A stretch of DNA of 64,000 nucleotides from an uncultured Oscillospiraceae bacterium (GTDB lineage Bacteria > Bacillota > Clostridia > Oscillospirales > Oscillospiraceae). Positions 43,714 to 52,751 of the stretch are shown here, piece after piece (position 1 is the first letter of the stretch; each line of letters opens with the position of its first letter). The notes below the pieces were generated by a model that was given only the letters and a program-made list of their open reading frames with translations, ran no database searches and was not told where the DNA came from. Made by a program: the position numbers and the translations under genes. The stretch lies in NCBI GenBank assembly GCA_947631395.1, contig CANRLF010000002.1, forward strand, positions 69,179 through 133,178. Direction: 5' to 3'.

Positions 43714-45204
43714 ATGAAAAAGCGCGGACTAATTTGCTTGCTTCTCATTCTCGCACTTTGTCTGAGTCTTGCGGCCTGTGGCGGGAACAATGACCCGGCC
43801 GAGACCGACGGCTCCGAACCCAGCGGCACTAAGCCCGAAGATAACAAACCCAGCGACACCGAAACGGACGGGACAGAGCCGCCCGCTCCCTCAACCGATC
43901 CGCTAAAGATGATCACCGAGGGATATTACTACCACGCCTTCACCGCTGAGGGATACGGCGAATTTGTACACTATTTCCACTTCTATGAGCCCGACCCGGT
44001 CCTTGGCGCGGTATTCTGCGCGGGCCTCAATAACAACCGCACGCTTATCGCCGGTACATACACAGTAGAGGAAGTTCCTTGCGACTACGCCTGCTTCCCT
44101 GACCGAGCCACCAAAGAAGACCCGAACGCCGAGCCTACCCCCGGTACAGCCCCCTACACCGTGACCTTCTTTGACTGGGACGGCAACGAGCTTGGCAAGG
44201 TTGGCTACGACGGCGACATCCTCTATAACACCATGGATGAGGGAGATCCCATATATGCCTCCGGCTCCGGTACGGTCTATTACCTCCACGATACGGAAAA
44301 TTCCAAGCCCACCGCCTATGAAGGGGAGCTGGGCGTCCCGTTCCTGAGCTTTGTCGCCGACGACGAGGCTACCTCCACCCTCCAGATAAATCACAACAAG
44401 ACCTACACCGACCTTGTGGGCGCTATGATAGAGGGCACCTGGACCGTGGAGAAGAACGCCGACGGCGGCCTTGATTTCACGCTTACACCTGACGATAGCA
44501 TGGACGCCGGCGCCACGGTCTCCGTTTCCGCAGATAAGCTCACCTGCACCTACACGCCTGACGGCGGCGAGGCCATTGCCATGAGCAGCGCAAGCAGTGT
44601 TCCCGAAGTGGCCTATACCTTCACCGGGACTCAGCATATTGAGTCCTACGGCGTTGATGCTGACGTGGTTTTGAACCTCTATTCCGACAATACCTGCGTT
44701 GCCACCATGAGCGTGGCCGGAAGCTCCATGGAGCTTGCCTCCGGCGCGTATGAGCTGGACGGCTATACCTTCCACTTCGCCTTTACTGGCCTTGACCCTG
44801 TGGACTCCTCAGTGGACAGCACCGGTACAATGACTGTACAGCTCAAGGTCGCGGGAACTCAGGTCGGTGATGTGGACACAACGCTCACCCTTCAGAAGAA
44901 CGAGCCGGAAATTGCCTACACCTTCACCGGAACCTATCACATTGAGTCCTACGGTGTTGACGCGGAAGTGGTATTGAACCTCAATTCTGACAACACCTGC
45001 GCCGCCACAATGAGTGTCGCCGGAAACTCCATGGATCTTACCGCCGGTACTTATGAGCTTGAGGGTTACACCTTCCACTTCGCCTTTGATGGTCTCGACC
45101 CCGTGGACTCCTCTGTTGACGGTACCGGTACGGTGACCGTTCAGCTCAAGGTCGCGGGAACCACGGTTGGAGATGTGGACACCACACTCACTCTCCAGAA
45201 ATAA
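43714..45204 (+). CDS. Lipoprotein with two tandem 101-residue repeats
   Basis: A 496-residue secreted lipoprotein with signal peptide MKKRGLICLLLILALCLSLA and lipobox Cys22. A Glu/Pro/Thr/Asp-rich linker (residues ~25-62) follows, then a beta-rich central domain of about 230 residues, then two near-identical repeats (roughly residues 298-398 and 399-496), each with YTFTG, HIESYGVDA, YELxGYTFHFAF and DTTLTLQK. Probably a cell-surface protein with stacked beta domains for binding or adhesion; no enzyme motif is seen. AAGGAGG precedes the ATG and a terminator follows. I do not recognise the family. Confidence 0.8.
   Translation: MKKRGLICLLLILALCLSLAACGGNNDPAETDGSEPSGTKPEDNKPSDTETDGTEPPAPSTDPLKMITEGYYYHAFTAEGYGEFVHYFHFYEPDPVLGAVFCAGLNNNRTLIAGTYTVEEVPCDYACFPDRATKEDPNAEPTPGTAPYTVTFFDWDGNELGKVGYDGDILYNTMDEGDPIYASGSGTVYYLHDTENSKPTAYEGELGVPFLSFVADDEATSTLQINHNKTYTDLVGAMIEGTWTVEKNADGGLDFTLTPDDSMDAGATVSVSADKLTCTYTPDGGEAIAMSSASSVPEVAYTFTGTQHIESYGVDADVVLNLYSDNTCVATMSVAGSSMELASGAYELDGYTFHFAFTGLDPVDSSVDSTGTMTVQLKVAGTQVGDVDTTLTLQKNEPEIAYTFTGTYHIESYGVDAEVVLNLNSDNTCAATMSVAGNSMDLTAGTYELEGYTFHFAFDGLDPVDSSVDGTGTVTVQLKVAGTTVGDVDTTLTLQK
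44605..45204 (+). repeat. Tandem 303-bp coding repeat, two copies
   Basis: Copies begin near 44605 and 44908 with a 303-bp period, giving 101-residue protein repeats. Most differences are synonymous or conservative, indicating a recent duplication or gene conversion. Confidence 0.85.
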
Positions 45205-45237
45205 TCTTTCCAACAGCTAACGACTCCCCCTTTTTAT

Positions 45238-45280
45238 GAGGCCATGCGCGTATTCCGATGCGCGCATGGCCTCTTTATAT
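45238..45280 (+). terminator. Rho-independent terminator after lipoprotein
   Basis: Perfect 13-bp stem GAGGCCATGCGCG (45238-45250) with its complement (45261-45273), then TTTATATATTT. Confidence 0.9.
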
Positions 45281-45374
45281 ATTTCCGTATGGCGGTAGAG
45301 TAAGACCGGCTCCAAAAACAGGGAACGGCGGGGCAGTAGATTTATTCGGCTGTATGTCAGCTCCACGAATATAT

Positions 45375-45422
45375 AAATATCCCCCATGTAATTTCTCACT
45401 TAAAACTACATGGGGGATATTT
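45375..45422. terminator. Perfect 16-bp inverted repeat, likely terminator
   Basis: AAATATCCCCCATGTA (45375-45390) and its exact complement (45407-45422) with a 16-nt loop, 34 bp after the DUF624 stop on the minus strand. AT-rich ends on both sides suggest bidirectional termination. Confidence 0.6.
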
Positions 45423-45456
45423 ACACGATACCGTTAGCTGACAGTGGGAAGCCCGA

Positions 45457-46125
45457 TTATTCCTCGTCTTCTTCCTCGATTTTTGGAGGAAGGGAGTCGG
45501 GGGCGAGAACGGAGATGAGCTTGTTGAAGTTCCTTGAGAAATAACGGCCCTTGAGATAAGCCGGAAGGGAGAAGCCGCACAGCAGAAGCACGATCCAGTA
45601 GGGCATATCCGACAGGATAAGGAGCTGGAAGGTTATGCAGACCGCCTCAAGTATGAGCAGCGAGGGCAGGTACCTCACAGTGAACAAAACGGCGTTTTTC
45701 AATAGCACACGGCGGGGATTCTCAAAACGCATCTGGAGAGCGAATACCCAGTCGCAAAAAAGGATCAGTAGCGCGGCGATCGCTCCGAGAACGATGTATA
45801 TCCAGGTGACCGGCTCGCCGCCCCATGCGCCTAAGCGGTTCATCAGTATAAGGTAACCCAAAAAAACGCCATAAATAAGCGCGACGGCCCAAATTGGAGT
45901 TACGGCGCGGAAATTATCCTTGAAGCCATTCCAAAAATCCTTCAGAGGCTGATTGAAGGTGCCGTCGGCCATGCGGACGGTGGCGTAATAGAGAGCTGAG
46001 GTGGCGGCGCCTGCTGTAATCACAGGCAGGCAAAAGAGTATGTAAAGAAAATTCAGGATGACCATATCGGCGATCCATATCAATGTCCTGCCAAGAAAAT
46101 TATTCGGATTTAATATGTTCCACAT
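45457..46125 (-). CDS. DUF624 (YesL-like) membrane protein
   Basis: A 222-residue membrane protein of the DUF624/YesL family. The family start MWNILNPNNFLGRTL is followed by about five hydrophobic helices (LFCLPVITAGAATSALYYAT) and an acidic tail (KIEEEDEE). ATG 46125 is preferred over GTG 46137, which abuts the ribosome site. YesL-type genes accompany pectin and arabinan uptake systems; their role is unknown but probably assists transport. It lies 15 bp after the GH51 gene. Confidence 0.88.
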   Translation of the reverse strand: MWNILNPNNFLGRTLIWIADMVILNFLYILFCLPVITAGAATSALYYATVRMADGTFNQPLKDFWNGFKDNFRAVTPIWAVALIYGVFLGYLILMNRLGAWGGEPVTWIYIVLGAIAALLILFCDWVFALQMRFENPRRVLLKNAVLFTVRYLPSLLILEAVCITFQLLILSDMPYWIVLLLCGFSLPAYLKGRYFSRNFNKLISVLAPDSLPPKIEEEDEE

Positions 46126-46140
46126 TTCAATGATCACCCC

Positions 46141-47628
46141 TTATCCGCAGTCGATCTCGAATGCCGCGACAGAGCAGGGGGGCAGGGCGGCGGTGAAGCG
46201 ACCACTCTCTACCCGGACGGAGCTCATGCTCACGGGCTTCACGGCATCGGGTCGGTCAAAGGCGTTGAAGGCGTCGGTCCTGCCGGTGAGGAGCGTACCC
46301 GCGACGGTGGCTCTTGCGCCAATGGCGTCAGACAGTACCTCCAGAGGCGCGGAAGCCTCGTCGCTGAGATTTACCACGGTTAGAAGCAGCTTCCCGTTAC
46401 TATCCTCGCTGGCGGAGACGTGTATATCCGGCACACTCCAATCGCCGTGGGAGATAAGCTTTGTCTCGGCGTAGGACTCCACCTGCCTCGCCCCCTGATG
46501 GCGTTTGTACATGTCAAAAACGTGATAGGTGGGTGTCAGGAGCATCTTTGAACCTTCTGTCAGCGCCATGGCCTGCAGGACGTTCACCGTCTGTGCGATA
46601 TTGGCCATCACAACGGTATCGCAATGATTGTTGAATATATTCAGGTTCAATGCCGCCACAAGGGCGTCGCGCATGGCGTTTTGCTGATACAAAAAGCCCG
46701 GATTCGTCCCCGGCTCCACGTCGTACCACGTGCCCCATTCGTCGACTACAAGGCCAAGACGGCGGCCTTTTGGCTCCACACTGCGAAGTATTCTTCCGTG
46801 TTCGGTGATGAGCTCCTTCATGCGAAGTGTTTTTGCCAGAGTAGAATAATACTCCTCCCTGGTGAAGGCTGTGGCGGAGCCCTTATGCTGCCAATCGTCA
46901 TTGGGCAACGTGTAGTAATGGAGAGAAACAGCGTCGATCGTTTTTCCGGCGATCTGGGCGACCTTTCGCGTCCACTCGTAATCATCGACATTTGCGCCGG
47001 AGGCAATTTTGTATATCATGTGATCCCAGTCATATACGCGAAGGTAAGTGGAGTACCGCATACAAAGGTCCGCGTAATACTCCGGCCTCATGTTCCCGCC
47101 GCAGCCCCAGGCCTCGTTGCCGATGCCCCAGTATTTCACGTTGAAGGGCTCCTGGCGCCCGTTTGCCCGCCTGAGGTCCGCCATGGGCGACACGCCCGGC
47201 ATGTTGCAGTACTCCACCCAGTCGGAAAACTCCTGAACCGTGCCGGAGCCCACGTTGCCGGAGAAGTACGCCTCACAGCCAAGCTGGCGGCAGAGCTCCA
47301 TAAACTCGTGCGTCCCGAATCGGTTGTCCTCGGTGACCCCGCCCCAGTTTGTGTTGACGATGGTCTTGCGCCCAGAGACCGGCCCCACGCCGTCCCGCCA
47401 GTGGTAGGTGTCGGCAAAGCACCCTCCCGGCCAGCGCAGGACGGGGATATTGAGCCTCTTGAGGGCCCCCACCACGTCGGACCGAAGGCCGTTTTCATTT
47501 GGTATGGGGGAATTTTCGCCCACCCAGAGGCCCTCGTAAATACACCTTCCCAGGTGCTCCGCGAAATGCCCGTATATATTGGGGTTTATGGTCCCCACGG
47601 AGCGGTTGGGGTTTATGACTATACGCAT
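46141..47628 (-). CDS. abfA: Alpha-L-arabinofuranosidase, GH51
   Basis: A 495-residue cytoplasmic enzyme that releases terminal L-arabinofuranose from arabinan, arabinoxylan or arabinogalactan oligosaccharides. Family signatures are [26 protein letters not shown], the acid/base Glu172 in GIGNEAWG and the nucleophile Glu297 in VDEWG. Length matches bacterial GH51 (about 500). No signal peptide. AAGGAGG precedes ATG 47628, 22 bp after the PucR-type regulator gene, and DUF624 follows; the three look like one operon. Confidence 0.95.
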   Translation of the reverse strand: MRIVINPNRSVGTINPNIYGHFAEHLGRCIYEGLWVGENSPIPNENGLRSDVVGALKRLNIPVLRWPGGCFADTYHWRDGVGPVSGRKTIVNTNWGGVTEDNRFGTHEFMELCRQLGCEAYFSGNVGSGTVQEFSDWVEYCNMPGVSPMADLRRANGRQEPFNVKYWGIGNEAWGCGGNMRPEYYADLCMRYSTYLRVYDWDHMIYKIASGANVDDYEWTRKVAQIAGKTIDAVSLHYYTLPNDDWQHKGSATAFTREEYYSTLAKTLRMKELITEHGRILRSVEPKGRRLGLVVDEWGTWYDVEPGTNPGFLYQQNAMRDALVAALNLNIFNNHCDTVVMANIAQTVNVLQAMALTEGSKMLLTPTYHVFDMYKRHQGARQVESYAETKLISHGDWSVPDIHVSASEDSNGKLLLTVVNLSDEASAPLEVLSDAIGARATVAGTLLTGRTDAFNAFDRPDAVKPVSMSSVRVESGRFTAALPPCSVAAFEIDCG

Positions 47629-47650
47629 ACAAAACTCCTCCTTCGTGATA

Positions 47651-48820
47651 TTACAGCGGGAAAAATTCGGTTATCTCCTTGCGGGAGCGAAGATATTTCA
47701 CGATCATGCAGGACAGCAAAATAAGAAAATGATCCTTTTCGTCGAAGGGCTTGTGACCCAATACCTCCTCGATTTTATTCAGCTTATTGGATACCGTATT
47801 GCGGTGCATATATAGAGCTTTGGCGGTTAGAGTCAGGTTCTGCGCGTTTGTCAGATATGCCTCAAGCACATCCAAAAGGGTGTTCTTATTTTCAAGATCG
47901 TAATAGTAAAGCCGAATCACGTCGGGATGGGCAAGATAGACGATATTGTCGGTGTTATGTATCTCCTTAAATTTTTGCGCGGCCAAACGGATTAGATAAT
48001 AGGGATTGTATTGGTAATAGCTGTATATCCGTTTTAAATACGGCTCCATTTTCAACGTCTTTCCAAGCTTAACGGAGGCGGAGGCGGTGAGGTACATGGT
48101 GCGGTAACGCTCAGGAAGCTGGCAGGCGTAGCTGATGCCCGCGCAAAGATTGTAGCGGTCAAGCATCCGGGAAAAATCGGGATAGGAGATGTCCAATTCT
48201 ACGGAGGTGTCCTTTTCCTGAGAGTAAAGTACGATCCATTCCTTGTTGTAGCGGAACAGATTGGTTTCCGGGAAGAAGCTCCGCAGGGCCGACTGTACAT
48301 CCTGTATTTGAAGTGGGTCCAGGTCAGGTGTGTCTGAGGTGACGACGATACAGGCGACATGGGCGTGCATTGGATATGGCAGTTGCCGCAAAGATTGCGT
48401 CACCTGCTCTCGCCCCTCAAGGGCCCCGTCCATGACGGAGTGCCAGAAATCCGTATACAGAGCGGACTGCTCGGTATCGGAAAAAACAGATTTTCTCATC
48501 AGAAGTCCGGTCAGCTTGTGCAGAGTAGTTTTAACAGAGGCATTGAGGATCAGGATATTACATTCGCTGTTTTCTGGTGGCACCGGCAGGGAGGCCTCCC
48601 CGTTGGTGCAGACAAGGTATGTACACTGCGGATAGACAAAGTTATTTTCGCAGAGCATCCGCCACTCGGACAGCGTTCCGGCAAATACGATCCCCGGCAC
48701 CGGGGCGTTTGGCGGAGGAGACATAAACCGTATACCGTCCTCAGGCCGGCATACCTGAGCCGGCGTCTCGGCGTTCATAACGATGTCCCTGAGGCAATTG
48801 ACAAGATGCGCTGTTTTCAT
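47651..48820 (-). CDS. PucR/CdaR-type transcriptional regulator
   Basis: A 389-residue regulator whose C-terminal HTH ([20 protein letters not shown] then [17 protein letters not shown]) is the PucR/CdaR HTH_30 type. The preceding ~250 residues resemble a GGDEF-like regulator domain. CdaR-type proteins respond to sugar acids in E. coli, which would suit this locus. ATG 48820 is preferred to the more distant upstream Met codons. It is divergent from the plus-strand ABC/GH operon and precedes GH51, so it may control both sides. Confidence 0.82.
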   Translation of the reverse strand: MKTAHLVNCLRDIVMNAETPAQVCRPEDGIRFMSPPPNAPVPGIVFAGTLSEWRMLCENNFVYPQCTYLVCTNGEASLPVPPENSECNILILNASVKTTLHKLTGLLMRKSVFSDTEQSALYTDFWHSVMDGALEGREQVTQSLRQLPYPMHAHVACIVVTSDTPDLDPLQIQDVQSALRSFFPETNLFRYNKEWIVLYSQEKDTSVELDISYPDFSRMLDRYNLCAGISYACQLPERYRTMYLTASASVKLGKTLKMEPYLKRIYSYYQYNPYYLIRLAAQKFKEIHNTDNIVYLAHPDVIRLYYYDLENKNTLLDVLEAYLTNAQNLTLTAKALYMHRNTVSNKLNKIEEVLGHKPFDEKDHFLILLSCMIVKYLRSRKEITEFFPL

Positions 48821-48958
48821 AGGTCCACCACCATGTCCTTTGTTTTTTCCATTATAATTCAAAGATCGACTAATTACAAGAAAACGCCGTGCGGTGTGTG
48901 CAAATTTAACAAGAAATGTGCATCGGCCACAAGCTTTTCTGCTTAAATCAAATAATGT

Positions 48959-48987
48959 TTGCCTTTGGATTTTTTGGGAAATATAAT
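48959..48987 (+). promoter_or_regulatory. Promoter of ABC/GH2/GH88 operon
   Basis: TTGCCT (48959-48964), exactly 17 bp, then TATAAT (48982-48987). About 125 bp upstream of the first permease, leaving a leader that contains a small ORF. Confidence 0.75.
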
Positions 48988-49027
48988 GAACTCAAGATTT
49001 CAGCGCCAACTCGTGAGGAGGGGGTCA

Positions 49028-49087
49028 ATGAGCCGAGAAGATAAATTACGTTCCATGGGAAGGGACAAAAAAATAATACCACGTTAA
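49028..49087 (+). CDS. Possible 19-codon leader peptide
   Basis: ATG 49028 is preceded by GAGGAGGGGG at ideal spacing and followed by 18 further codons (MSREDKLRSMGRDKKIIPR) and TAA. The peptide is basic (Arg/Lys 8 of 19). It sits between the promoter and the permease start (25 bp gap), the position of an attenuator leader or a small regulatory protein. Its strong ribosome site is the main evidence; no family is recognised. Confidence 0.45.
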   Translation: MSREDKLRSMGRDKKIIPR

Positions 49088-49111
49088 ATCAAAGGAGGAT
49101 AAGCGGACCAA

Positions 49112-50074
49112 ATGAGAATGAGAAATAAGCAGCAGACACAGCTGACAAAAGCTCCGCGAGGGCAGACGCTTCTCAGAAATGTCAAAAAGAACCGGACGAT
49201 GCTCTGGATGCTCGTCATCCCGGTGACCATGTGCTTCATTTTCTGCTATATACCCATGCCGGGCGTGATAATCGCCTTTAAGAAGTACGATTATATGAAG
49301 GGTATCTTCGGCAGTGAGTGGAACGGCTTTGACAACTTCCGGTATCTGCTTATGTCCAAGAAGCTGTGGACACTGACCAGGAACACGCTTTTATACAACA
49401 TCGTGTTCATCATCACCGGTACGATTTTCCAGGTGGGACTTGCGGTCATACTCAACGAGATGCTTCATCTGAAGTTCAAGAAGATATCTCAGTCCCTGAT
49501 GTTTTTGCCGCACTTCATCTCCTGGGTCGTGGTGGCGACCATCATGCTCAACATCTTCGGCGACCACGGCGTTCTGAACCAGGTCCTGAATAAGCTCGGC
49601 CTTGAGAGCGTCAGCATTTACGCTTACGAGAACGCCAGCAAGTGGCCGATAGTCATGGTGCTGCTGAAGATTTGGAAGGGCGCCGGATACGGAAGCGTCG
49701 TGTATCTCGCGGCGATCGTGGGAATAAGCCCGGAGATAAACGAGGCGGCGAAGATCGACGGGGCGAATATCTGGCAGAGGATATGGTACGTTACATTGCC
49801 CAGCTTAAAGCCGACGATCATCATAATGACCCTTCTCTCCATCGGCGGCATCTTCCGCGGCGATTTTGGAATGTTCTATCAGCTGGTCAAAGGACAGCAC
49901 CTGATGGCTTCCTCGGACGTGCTCGATACATACATTTACCGCACCATGATGTCGACCTCGAATATGGGCTGGTCAGCCGCGGCCGGTCTCTATCAGTCGG
50001 TACTCTGCTTCATCACCATCAACATAGTAAACTTCGTGGTGAAGAAGGTAGACCCCGATTACGCGCTCTATTGA
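49112..50074 (+). CDS. Carbohydrate ABC transporter permease, LplB-like
   Basis: A 320-residue CUT1 permease with six predicted transmembrane helices, a basic N-terminus and the EAA loop NEAAKIDGANIWQRIWYVTL. First structural gene of the plus-strand operon, about 44% similar in pattern to the permease at 18087. AAAGGAGG lies 13 nt before ATG 49112; a second Met two codons on is also possible. Forms the channel with the next permease (9-bp gap). No ATPase gene is in the operon. Confidence 0.92.
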   Translation: MRMRNKQQTQLTKAPRGQTLLRNVKKNRTMLWMLVIPVTMCFIFCYIPMPGVIIAFKKYDYMKGIFGSEWNGFDNFRYLLMSKKLWTLTRNTLLYNIVFIITGTIFQVGLAVILNEMLHLKFKKISQSLMFLPHFISWVVVATIMLNIFGDHGVLNQVLNKLGLESVSIYAYENASKWPIVMVLLKIWKGAGYGSVVYLAAIVGISPEINEAAKIDGANIWQRIWYVTLPSLKPTIIIMTLLSIGGIFRGDFGMFYQLVKGQHLMASSDVLDTYIYRTMMSTSNMGWSAAAGLYQSVLCFITINIVNFVVKKVDPDYALY

Positions 50075-50083
50075 TGGAGGTGA

Positions 50084-51007
50084 ATGAACATGAGTAAGCT
50101 TCATTCCTCACGAACGAGGATCAAGACTTCATGGGACACAAAGGCCTTCAACGTGATGGGCTACACCATCGTGACCATCTTCGCCCTCGCGTGCGTGATA
50201 CCCTTTATTCTTGTCCTCACCGGGTCGTTCACGAGCGAGAAATGGATACTGACCCACGGCTACAGCCTTATACTCCGGCCGGAAAACTTCTCGCTTGAGG
50301 GCTATGCCACGATCTTCAGGTCGCCGGAGAAAATACTGAACGCCTACGCGGTGACCACCTTCGTCACGGTAGTTGGTACGGTCCTGTCAATACTTCTTGT
50401 GACGATGACGGGTTATGTGCTTTCCCGCCCCAGCTTTCCCTGGAGAAACGGAATATCCTTCTACTTCTTCTTTACGACACTGTTCAGCGGCGGTCTTGTC
50501 CCTTACTACCTGCTGTGCACCCAGTATCTTAATTTCAAGAACCACCTCTACGCGCTCATCATACCGGGGCTGTTCTCGGTGTGGAATATGATAATCGCTA
50601 AGAGCTTTATGAAGGGGATACCGAATGAGCTTGTTGAATCGGCGAAAATCGACGGGGCGGGGGACCTGAGGATATACTTCCAGATCATGATGCCGCTGTG
50701 CAAGCCGATGATCGCCACGCTGGCTCTATTCACCGCGCTGGGCTATTGGAACGACTGGTATAACTGCATGCTGTTCATAAGTGATGACACCAAGTATAAC
50801 CTCCAGTACACCCTCCAGAACATGCTGAGGAGCGCCGAGTTCATTACAAAGATAGCCCAGGAGCAAGGGAGAACGGTGGCCTCAGTACCGTCAGAAAGTA
50901 TGAAGCTGGCTATGACGGTCGTGGCCATAGGTCCCATAGTCGCGCTATACCCATTCCTGCAGAAATTCTTTGTCAAGGGCATAACCATCGGCTCCGTAAA
51001 GGGCTGA
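50084..51007 (+). CDS. Carbohydrate ABC transporter permease, LplC-like
   Basis: A 307-residue permease with six predicted transmembrane helices and the EAA loop NELVESAKIDGAGDLRIYFQ. TGGAGGTG precedes the start. The C-terminus FVKGITIGSVKG is typical of LplC/YtcP proteins. Partner of the preceding permease and of the lipoprotein that begins 28 bp later. Confidence 0.93.
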   Translation: MNMSKLHSSRTRIKTSWDTKAFNVMGYTIVTIFALACVIPFILVLTGSFTSEKWILTHGYSLILRPENFSLEGYATIFRSPEKILNAYAVTTFVTVVGTVLSILLVTMTGYVLSRPSFPWRNGISFYFFFTTLFSGGLVPYYLLCTQYLNFKNHLYALIIPGLFSVWNMIIAKSFMKGIPNELVESAKIDGAGDLRIYFQIMMPLCKPMIATLALFTALGYWNDWYNCMLFISDDTKYNLQYTLQNMLRSAEFITKIAQEQGRTVASVPSESMKLAMTVVAIGPIVALYPFLQKFFVKGITIGSVKG

Positions 51008-51035
51008 GGTAAAAATAATTATTTAGGAGGAAGAT

Positions 51036-52655
51036 ATGAAAAAGTCACTTTGGAAGAAGCTGGCGGCTCTCACGCTTGTCCTTATAATGGTCATGAGCCT
51101 TGCCGCCTGCGACAACAGCAAAAAGCAGAATGATGACGGCGGCGGTGGCATCGTGGCTGGAGATGACAACCCCGGCGGCAACAACGGCCTCTCCGAGGAC
51201 AGCCCCTACAGGGATAAGGGCTTTGACCTTTCCAAGCGTGAGACGGTCGTGATGTACGCCATCGGCGAGAAGCCCACCGATATGGACAAGGTCATGGAGA
51301 TCGTCAACAAGCAGTACATGGAGCCCTGGATCAACACCACGTTGGAGGTCAAGTTCCTGAGTTGGGGCGAGATGGGCGATAAGTATTCGCTGCTCCTCAC
51401 TCCCGAGGGCGACCAGGTGGACCTGATGTATACCTCATCCTGGTGCAATTACTCCTCCGAGGTCGCCAACGGCGGCTTCAAGGAGCTGACTCCTGAGTTC
51501 CTGCAGAAGTATATGCCGTACAGCTACCCCATACAGGCGCCTATAAGCTGGGAGCAGGTCTCCGTGGCAGGTAAGATATACACCATCCCCAAGAACAACG
51601 CCACCTTCAACAACTACAACGTGTTCGTCGTCCGCACGGACCTTCTGGACAAGTACGGCGACTTTGAGATCAACAGTTGGGATTCCATGAAGAATGCCCT
51701 TATCACCCTGGCGGAGAACGAGCGGGCCAACGGCATCTACGCCAACGGCCAGCGCGGCACTGCGGAGTTTGCAGATCACCTTTGGTGGCAGAATGTCGGG
51801 GCAGAGCCTCTTGCGTCCGGCTACGCTTTCATGTATTATACTCATGGGAACGAGGACCTGCCCGATTGGGACAAGGACGTGTTCTATAAGTTCATCAGCG
51901 ACGACACCCTGCAGCTCTACAAGGAGATGGCCGAGATGGCCAAGGCCGGCGTCTGGTCACCCGACCGCATCAACGACACCACCGATGCCGTTGATAACTT
52001 CAAGAGCGGCAAGGTCGCAAGCCTCATATGGAACGCCTCCGCTCCTACAGCCGGTCAGGACATGGAGAATGCCGGCGTGGGTACATACGATGTGTTCGAT
52101 GTGACTCCCGACGCCAAGGCTCAGCGCGGCAGCTACGCCGACGACACCGTGGCCATCACCGCCAAGAGCAAGCTCCCTGAGCGCGCCGCCCTTGTCATGG
52201 ACGTGCTGAAGGGCTTTGACGAGGTCAACAATCTCGTGGTCGGCGGTATCGAGGGCACCCACTACATCATGACCGAGGACGGGTACAGGAAGGACGGCCC
52301 CGACGCCGCCAACTACAACTGGGGTGTCTGGGCATGGGGCATCACCGGAAAGAACAGCCCCTCCTCCTATAACCCCGACCCGCGTCAGAACAAGTTCGCC
52401 GAGATTTGCGAGCCCAAGGAGTACGCGCCCATCGCTTCCACCTTCACCTTCGACAAGACCAACGTGGAGGCCGAGCTTGCGGTCATAGACGGTATCGTGG
52501 GCGAGTATGAGCAGAGCTTCAATCTGGGCCTTTTCGGAGACGATACCGAGCTTAAGTACAATGAGATGGTCCAGCGTTTGAAGGACGCCGGCATCGATGC
52601 CATTATGGAGGAGTGCCGGACTCAGTACGAGGCCTTCTGCGAGAGCCATAAATAA
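51036..52655 (+). CDS. Extracellular solute-binding lipoprotein (LplA-like)
   Basis: A 539-residue lipoprotein with signal peptide and lipobox (VLIMVMSLAAC). A Gly/Asp-rich linker follows, then a type I binding-protein fold with many aromatic residues for sugar stacking. It feeds the two permeases immediately upstream. AGGAGGAAG precedes the ATG. A hairpin downstream at 52683 may reduce transcription into the enzyme genes. The ligand is probably an acetylated, uronate-bearing oligosaccharide, judging from the downstream enzymes (inference). Confidence 0.93.
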   Translation: MKKSLWKKLAALTLVLIMVMSLAACDNSKKQNDDGGGGIVAGDDNPGGNNGLSEDSPYRDKGFDLSKRETVVMYAIGEKPTDMDKVMEIVNKQYMEPWINTTLEVKFLSWGEMGDKYSLLLTPEGDQVDLMYTSSWCNYSSEVANGGFKELTPEFLQKYMPYSYPIQAPISWEQVSVAGKIYTIPKNNATFNNYNVFVVRTDLLDKYGDFEINSWDSMKNALITLAENERANGIYANGQRGTAEFADHLWWQNVGAEPLASGYAFMYYTHGNEDLPDWDKDVFYKFISDDTLQLYKEMAEMAKAGVWSPDRINDTTDAVDNFKSGKVASLIWNASAPTAGQDMENAGVGTYDVFDVTPDAKAQRGSYADDTVAITAKSKLPERAALVMDVLKGFDEVNNLVVGGIEGTHYIMTEDGYRKDGPDAANYNWGVWAWGITGKNSPSSYNPDPRQNKFAEICEPKEYAPIASTFTFDKTNVEAELAVIDGIVGEYEQSFNLGLFGDDTELKYNEMVQRLKDAGIDAIMEECRTQYEAFCESHK

Positions 52656-52682
52656 GAAAACGTTGTAATTTAATAATTTTCA

Positions 52683-52724
52683 AGCGGTCGCGGGCAACCG
52701 ACAATTTGTCGGCTGTCCGCTTTT
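52683..52724 (+). terminator. Partial terminator / attenuator
   Basis: Outer AAGCGG/CCGCTTTT and inner CCGACA/TGTCGG arms followed by TTTT, in the 96-bp gap between binding protein and GH2 gene. It probably gives differential expression inside the operon. Confidence 0.6.
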
Positions 52725-52751
52725 CAGTAACCGAAGGAGTGAACAGTAGTT

